DNA of 9,182 nt from Deltaproteobacteria bacterium. GTDB lineage: Bacteria; Myxococcota_A; UBA796; UBA9615. The stretch's first letter is position 1. Every line of letters begins with the position of its first letter. The position numbers and the translations under genes are program-made. The stretch covers positions 1 to 9,182 of the forward strand of contig JAJDAI010000136.1 of the NCBI GenBank assembly GCA_029261955.1, given 5' to 3'. Of the stretch, positions 6,005 to 9,182 are shown piece after piece. The notes beneath the pieces are model-generated. The model was given only the letters and a program-made list of their open reading frames with translations. It made no database searches and was not told the DNA's origin.

Positions 6005-6759
6005 CTGGTCTTTCGAAGCACCAGGAAGCGGTAGCCCCAGCAGCTCTTCGTGCGGCGCCACAGATCGATCTCGGCCTGCGCGCCGTCCAGCACGGCCTCG
6101 CCCGGGCCATCGGCCCAGGGCCAGCGGAGCTCCGCGATCCGCTGCTCCATGGGCTCGTAGAAGGCATCCAACCAGGCCGCGTCGGGCAGGTTGAAGGCTT
6201 CGACGAGCTCCCAGCCCAGCTCGACGGCCCGGCGATCCAGCTCCTCGGCCGACAGCATCGACGGGTACTCGGCTTCGAAGAGCTGCACGGCGTCCGGGTC
6301 CCGGTCCTCGCTCAGCCAACAGCACTCGGACAGCGCGAGGACGCCGCCTTCGCGCAGCAGCGGGGCCCAGGCGGTCAGTGCGCCCTCGAAGCTCAGGTTG
6401 TAGGCGGCGCCCTCGCTCCAGATGAGGTCCGCGGGCACCGCCTCGTCGGGCAGCCCCTCGGGCAGCTTGCTGAAGTCGGCCAGGACGGGCAGCACCGTGG
6501 ACCGCCCGATCCGGGGCGCCTCGTCGCGCAGCTGCGCGATCACCCGGGGCTCCAGGTCGACCGCGAAGATCGTCGCCTCCAGGGCCTTCGCGAGCACCCT
6601 CGTGCTCGAGCCGCTCCCGCAGCCCAGGTCCAGCACGACGGGGTGCTCGGGCAGGTGGGGGCGGGCCGCAGCGAGGGCGCGTGAGGTGCAGGGTTCGTTG
6701 CCGGGGCCCTGCCGCGGCAGGCCTGCGAAGAGCTCGATGAAGAGGTCCATGGGCGTCAT
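6001..6759 (-). CDS. Class I SAM-dependent methyltransferase
   Basis: The 252-residue product is a soluble Rossmann-fold methyltransferase. Motif I is VLDLGCGSGSS (D44 to G50), D68 at the end of strand 2 should bind the SAM ribose, and DFSKLP continues the cofactor pocket. The segments DLIWSEGAAYNLSFE and GGVLALSECCWL, together with the N-terminal DLFIELFAGLPRQGPG, match a UbiE-like family widespread in bacteria whose substrate is mostly unknown; a small-molecule substrate is likely, but this is inference. The start is uncertain: ATG 6759 (MTPMDLF) is chosen, ATG 6750 fits the family start equally well, and ATG 6786 or TTG 6789 would run into the repeat element upstream. None has a clear ribosome site. 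It may be cotranscribed with the upstream DUF3570 gene across 108 bp of hairpins, or have its own promoter. Confidence 0.88.
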   Translation of the reverse strand: MTPMDLFIELFAGLPRQGPGNEPCTSRALAAARPHLPEHPVVLDLGCGSGSSTRVLAKALEATIFAVDLEPRVIAQLRDEAPRIGRSTVLPVLADFSKLPEGLPDEAVPADLIWSEGAAYNLSFEGALTAWAPLLREGGVLALSECCWLSEDRDPDAVQLFEAEYPSMLSAEELDRRAVELGWELVEAFNLPDAAWLDAFYEPMEQRIAELRWPWADGPGEAVLDGAQAEIDLWRRTKSCWGYRFLVLRKTS

Positions 6760-6803
6760 GTTGGGGCACCAGGGGGGGCAGGACATCAAGGGGGGGCGGG
6801 ACA

Positions 6804-6818
6804 GAACCCTGCGGGTTC
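6804..6818. other. Hairpin, 6-bp stem with 3-nt loop
   Basis: gaaccc (6804-6809) pairs with gggttc (6813-6818) around tgc. It lies 4 bp from the larger hairpin. On the minus strand it would follow that hairpin in RNA leaving the DUF3570 gene. No U-tract follows. Confidence 0.5.
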
Positions 6819-6822
6819 CTTG

Positions 6823-6843
6823 GCAGAAGCCTTCGGCTTCTGC
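6823..6843. terminator. Hairpin, perfect 9-bp stem, possible minus-strand transcript end
   Basis: gcagaagcc (6823-6831) pairs perfectly with ggcttctgc (6835-6843) around ttc. It begins 25 bp past the stop of the DUF3570 gene on the minus strand, where an operon terminator would be expected. It lacks a U-tract, so it may instead stabilise the 3' end of the message or belong to the flanking repeat element. Confidence 0.35.
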
Positions 6844-6867
6844 TCGCAGTCTTGGGGGGTCAGGACA

Positions 6868-7959
6868 TCAGAAGCCCGCGTCGAGCCCCAACCCGATCAA
6901 CCAGGCCGATCGAAAGGGCGCCGCCGGGTAGTCGGGGTAGTGGTACCAGGCGTGGGCCAGGCGGACCGAGCCGCTGAGGCGGCGCCAGGGCCCGCGTGCA
7001 GCGAAGAGGTTGCCCTCCAGGCGCACCCCGAGCAGCGCGTTCCAGAGGCCGGCGAGCTCGCGGTCGCCGCTGACGTGGCGGGGCAGCTCGTCCGTGGCTT
7101 CGTAGTCCGAGCGGTAGAAGCGGGCGGGGCTCTGGCCCGTGACCCGTGCTTCGGCGCGCAGGATGAGGGCCTCGTCCAGCAGCTCGGTGGCCAGCTCGAC
7201 GTCGCCGGTGTGCGCGAGCACCCCCCAGCCGTCGCCGTAGAAGCGGTAGCCCGCGTGCAGGGCCAGGTCGGAGCGCAGCGAGCGGCTGATCCGGCCGGCG
7301 ACCGCGAGCCGAGGGCGGAGGCTCGGGTGGCGCTCGCGCAGCATCGCGTGGCCGTCGGGCACGGCGACGGGCACGAAGCGGTAGGGGCTGGCGTGGCAAC
7401 CGAGCTCCTCGCCGCAGGCCGAGATGTGGGCCGTGAGCAGGGCGCGCAGGCGGGTGCGGGGGTCGACGAAGGTGTCGACCGCGAGGTCGAGGGTGTGGCC
7501 CTGGCCGCGCTGCCAGCGGTGGCCTCCGGGCTCGACCAGCTGGCGCTCCAGGGAGACGCGGTAGCTGGCGGACAGGGACACGGCGGCGGTGAGGTCGGCG
7601 GAGGCGCTGAGGCCCAGCCCCTGCTGCTGGAAGTCCGGCTCGAAGCCACCGCTCCAGCGCCCGCCGAGCCGCACGGGGCCGGCGCGGCCGCTCAAGCCCA
7701 GGTCCACGACGTGCCGGGATTCGGTGAACTCGGTCGCGCCCGTCATGCCGTCGGGGCGCAGCAGGGGGGTCGCGCCGCTGACGACGTGCACCGCGTAGCT
7801 GCCGTCGAGCGTCATCGTCCGGGGCAGCTCGGCGGACACGGCGGCCGAGGGGCTCACGACCACGAGGTCCTGGTCGGCGTAGATGTCGGTGCGGGCCTCC
7901 CAGCTCGGCGCGGCGCCGAGCAGCAGGGGGATCGTCAGCGCGATCAGTTGCAGCCGCAC
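6868..7959 (-). CDS. DUF3570 family outer-membrane beta-barrel protein
   Basis: The 363-residue product starts at GTG 7959 with a signal peptide (LIALTIPLLLGAA), preceded by GAGGA at 7970-7966 with 6-nt spacing. The mature chain alternates polar and hydrophobic residues in many short strands and ends in Phe (LDAGF), as barrel proteins recognised by the BAM machinery do. Features shared with DUF3570 are an early VSGATP segment, YRFYGDGWGVLAHTGDVEL and ARFYRSDYEATDE. C182 and C188 (CGEELGC) are the only close Cys pair and may form a loop disulfide. The gene overlaps the end of the TlpA-DUF4266 gene by 16 nt, so the two are translationally coupled. DUF3570, DUF4266 and thioredoxin genes are, as I recall, frequent neighbours; their shared function is unknown. 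No ApbE-type gene, sometimes seen with them, is present here. Confidence 0.85.
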   Translation of the reverse strand: MRLQLIALTIPLLLGAAPSWEARTDIYADQDLVVVSPSAAVSAELPRTMTLDGSYAVHVVSGATPLLRPDGMTGATEFTESRHVVDLGLSGRAGPVRLGGRWSGGFEPDFQQQGLGLSASADLTAAVSLSASYRVSLERQLVEPGGHRWQRGQGHTLDLAVDTFVDPRTRLRALLTAHISACGEELGCHASPYRFVPVAVPDGHAMLRERHPSLRPRLAVAGRISRSLRSDLALHAGYRFYGDGWGVLAHTGDVELATELLDEALILRAEARVTGQSPARFYRSDYEATDELPRHVSGDRELAGLWNALLGVRLEGNLFAARGPWRRLSGSVRLAHAWYHYPDYPAAPFRSAWLIGLGLDAGF

Positions 7960-8525
7960 GCTGCGTCCTCGCCATCGCTCGCGCCCGCGGCGCCCTCGCG
8001 GACCCCGTGCACGTGCTCCCGGGCCGCGCGCTCCATGCGGCCTCCCGCGGGCTGCATGATCCGCGACTGGGTGAGCCGCCGCTTCGGATCCGCCCCCCCG
8101 GAGCCCGCCTTGCCGGGCGTGCCCTCGCCCCGGAGCTGGCGCTTCAGCTCGATCAGGCCGGCGTCGTTTAGCGCGCCGCGGTGCTCCCAGCGGAGGACCC
8201 CTTTCGGATCGACGACCCAGGTGCTCGGCAGGCCGTGGGCGCCCCAGCGTTCGAGGATGAGGCCTTCCGGATCGAAGGCGGTCTCGAGCTCCAGATCCAG
8301 CGAGTCCCAGATCCCGCGCGCGGCCTCGACGTCCGCGTCCACGGACACGATGACGAAGGCGGCATCCAGCCCCTGCAACTTCGGCAGCTCCTCCAGGCAG
8401 GGCGCGCACCAGCTCGCCCACACGTGCACGACGGTCCACTGCCCGGGCACAGCATCGCCGGGCGCGGGCTGCCCGATGTCGGCGGCCTGGGCGAGGGTCA
8501 TCAGCAGGAAGAGGAGCCGCAGCAC
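7944..8525 (-). CDS. TlpA-like thioredoxin-fold protein with C-terminal DUF4266-like tail
   Basis: The 193-residue exported protein starts at GTG 8525 with a signal peptide ending AQA (about residue 14). A thioredoxin-like domain covers about 25-132: TVVHVWAS-W39-C40-A-P-C43 is the redox site, the SVDAD segment follows, and L99-P100-S-T holds the cis-Pro. This layout is typical of TlpA/ResA proteins, which reduce disulfides in the periplasm, often for cytochrome c maturation or copper-site assembly. A Gly/Ala-rich linker (133-147) leads to about 45 residues, from RRLTQSRIM through AREHVHGVREGA to a terminal ACGCN. That tail resembles DUF4266, normally a separate small lipoprotein ending in CGCN. 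The fusion is inferred from memory of the family pattern. It is first in an operon with the DUF3570 gene, overlapping it by 16 nt. Confidence 0.88.
   Translation of the reverse strand: MLRLLFLLMTLAQAADIGQPAPGDAVPGQWTVVHVWASWCAPCLEELPKLQGLDAAFVIVSVDADVEAARGIWDSLDLELETAFDPEGLILERWGAHGLPSTWVVDPKGVLRWEHRGALNDAGLIELKRQLRGEGTPGKAGSGGADPKRRLTQSRIMQPAGGRMERAAREHVHGVREGAAGASDGEDAACGCN
7966..7970 (-). promoter_or_regulatory. Ribosome-binding site (GAGGA) deciding the DUF3570 start
   Basis: GAGGA lies 6 nt before GTG 7959, inside the 3' end of the TlpA-DUF4266 gene. It fixes the start that gives a proper signal peptide. It contrasts with the first gene of the same operon, which has no such site. Confidence 0.65.
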
Positions 8526-8531
8526 GGCCCG

Positions 8532-8537
8532 AGGCTA
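8532..8537 (-). promoter_or_regulatory. Putative -10 element (TAGCCT) for a leaderless TlpA-DUF4266 operon transcript
   Basis: TAGCCT on the minus strand ends 6 nt before GTG 8525, and the spacer cgggcc has no ribosome site. It is the same hexamer as before the amidase gene. No matching -35 element at 16-18 bp was recognised. Confidence 0.45.
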
Positions 8538-8550
8538 GCGCGTGCCCGCC

Positions 8551-8587
8551 GCAACGTGGCGCCCGTTGCCCGTTGCGATCGTTGCGA
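8551..8587. promoter_or_regulatory. Cluster of CGTTGC repeats in a divergent promoter region
   Basis: CGTTGC occurs at 8564-8569, 8571-8576 and 8580-8585, and its inverse GCAACG at 8551-8556. The last two plus-strand copies extend to GTTGCGA at 8572-8578 and 8581-8587, a 9-bp period. The cluster lies in the 186-bp gap between the divergent TlpA and VIT genes, 14 bp upstream of the TlpA hexamer, so it could bind a regulator of either gene. The rest of the gap is a C-rich stretch with no other recognised signal except the VIT gene's ribosome site. Confidence 0.3.
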
Positions 8588-8711
8588 GAGGTCGCTCCGT
8601 TCACACGGCATTCACCGCAAAGCCACGGCAGATCCACCGCAGCCCCACCCCAGCCTCACACCCGGATCCCAACCTCCTCTCAGCAGGCAAGCCCCTGCCA
8701 GGAGACCCCCC

Positions 8712-9182
8712 ATGATCCGTTCCTACCTCCTCCCCCTCCTCGTCCTGGCGCTGCCCGGCCTGGCCTCCGCGGCCAGCTACGCAGCCCTGGACGAGGCCCC
8801 CGCAACCGGCGGCGAGCTGCGCCTGGTCGCGCCTCGCGCCTCGGCCACGCCGGGCCAGCCCGGCACCGCCATCGGCTTCCCCCTCGAGAACACGAACGTG
8901 GAGGTGGAGATCGACGGCGTCATGGCCCACGTGACGGTCGAGCAGACCTTCGCGAACCCCTACGCCGAGGCGCTCGACGCCGTCTACGTCTTCCCCCTGG
9001 GGCCCGACGCGGCGGTGAACGCCTACGAGCTGGAGATCGGCGAGCGCATCGTGCGCGGCGAGATCGCCGAGCGCGCCGAGGCCCGGGAGCGCTTCGAGGA
9101 GGCCCGCTCCAACGGGCAGACCGCGGGCCTGCTTCAGCAGGAGAAGCCCAACGTCTTCACCCAGGAGGTCGCCAACGTGCCG
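8712..9182 (+). CDS. Exported VIT-domain protein, N-terminal part
   Basis: The first 157 residues are visible and the gene runs off the window. ATG 8712 is preceded by GGAG at 8701-8704, 7 nt away. A signal peptide ends with ASA at residue 20. After a short linker, residues from about 60 show the vault/inter-alpha-trypsin (VIT) domain: EVEIDGVMAHVTVEQTF, then NPYAEALDAVYVFPLG, YELEIGERIVRGEI, ARERFEEA and QEKPNVFTQEVANV. In bacteria VIT is usually followed by a von Willebrand A domain that binds metal and partner proteins; here that part is outside the window, so it is only expected. Such proteins act in the envelope or at the cell surface, often by adhesion or protein interaction, but the specific role is unknown. 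The gene diverges from the TlpA operon. Confidence 0.9.
   Translation, partial: MIRSYLLPLLVLALPGLASAASYAALDEAPATGGELRLVAPRASATPGQPGTAIGFPLENTNVEVEIDGVMAHVTVEQTFANPYAEALDAVYVFPLGPDAAVNAYELEIGERIVRGEIAERAEARERFEEARSNGQTAGLLQQEKPNVFTQEVANVP

Larger units (their letters stand above)
6772..6870. repeat. Small repeat element: G-tract direct repeats flanking two hairpins
   Basis: Three related plus-strand boxes of the form G6-7-N-RGGACA occur: GGGGGGGCAGGACATCAA (6772-6789), GGGGGGGCGGGACAGAA (6790-6805) and GGGGGGTCAGGACATCA (6854-6870). The first and last are nearly identical and flank two perfect hairpins with 3-nt loops (6804-6818 and 6823-6843). The last box overlaps the TGA stop of the DUF3570 gene. 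The block fills most of the gap before the methyltransferase. It looks like a small non-coding repeat of the REP or miniature-element kind, but only this copy can be seen. Confidence 0.5.

Noticed and set aside
6760..6789. N-terminal extension of the methyltransferase to TTG 6789 or ATG 6786
   Set aside because: It would add residues (SCPPWCPN) encoded by the G-tract repeat, with no family similarity; the family pattern begins at MDLF.
6820..8538. A 572-codon plus-strand frame opposite DUF3570 and TlpA
   Set aside because: No domain or signal is visible, and the minus strand has two recognisable proteins with coherent starts.

Overview
The window is a GC-rich (about 70% by eye), gene-dense bacterial segment, most likely from Myxococcota or a related deltaproteobacterial lineage. 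The clues are a Ser/Thr kinase that leads into a second ATPase-type domain, a long DDDD-repeat linker followed by a Cys-rich C-terminal membrane anchor resembling MYXO-CTERM, many exported and lipoprotein genes, and strong third-position GC bias that opens long false ORFs on the opposite strand. No tRNA, rRNA, transposase gene or CRISPR array is visible.

Layout, left to right. (1) Positions 1-1045, minus: N-terminal 348 residues of a Ser/Thr protein kinase, cut by the window edge. (2) 1156-3996, plus: a 946-residue exported amidase-like wall enzyme with a golvesin-type insert, an FN3 domain, an amidotransferase-like domain, a poly-Asp linker and a C-terminal anchor. (3) 4062-4967, plus: an epoxide-hydrolase-type alpha/beta hydrolase made as a lipoprotein. 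(4) 4964-5326, minus: a small lipoprotein resembling planctomycete-type cytochrome c domains, with an unusual CX3CH motif. (5) 5348-6004, plus: a lipoprotein with nine CXXCH haem sites, divergent from (4) with only 21 bp between start codons. (6) 6001 to about 6759, minus: a class I SAM-dependent methyltransferase. (7) 6772-6870: a small repeat/hairpin element. (8) 7944-8525 and 6868-7959, minus: a two-gene operon of a TlpA-like thioredoxin with a C-terminal DUF4266-like tail and a DUF3570 outer-membrane beta-barrel. (9) 8712 to the edge, plus: an exported VIT-domain protein, truncated.

How the genes relate. Seven of the eight gene products other than the methyltransferase are signalling or envelope proteins; six of those carry export signals, three as lipoproteins. 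The nine-haem and CX3CH lipoproteins may form one periplasmic or outer-membrane electron-transfer unit, and TlpA-DUF4266 plus DUF3570 looks like one envelope redox or metal-related module.

The most interesting points are: the apparent fusion of DUF4266 to a thioredoxin, next to DUF3570; a recurrent TASCCT hexamer 5-7 nt before five start codons that lack a clear Shine-Dalgarno site, which suggests leaderless transcripts; an inverted repeat spanning both GTG starts of the divergent cytochrome pair, whose central palindrome supplies that hexamer on both strands; and the repeat/hairpin element at 6772-6870. No intergenic stretch exceeds about 190 bp.
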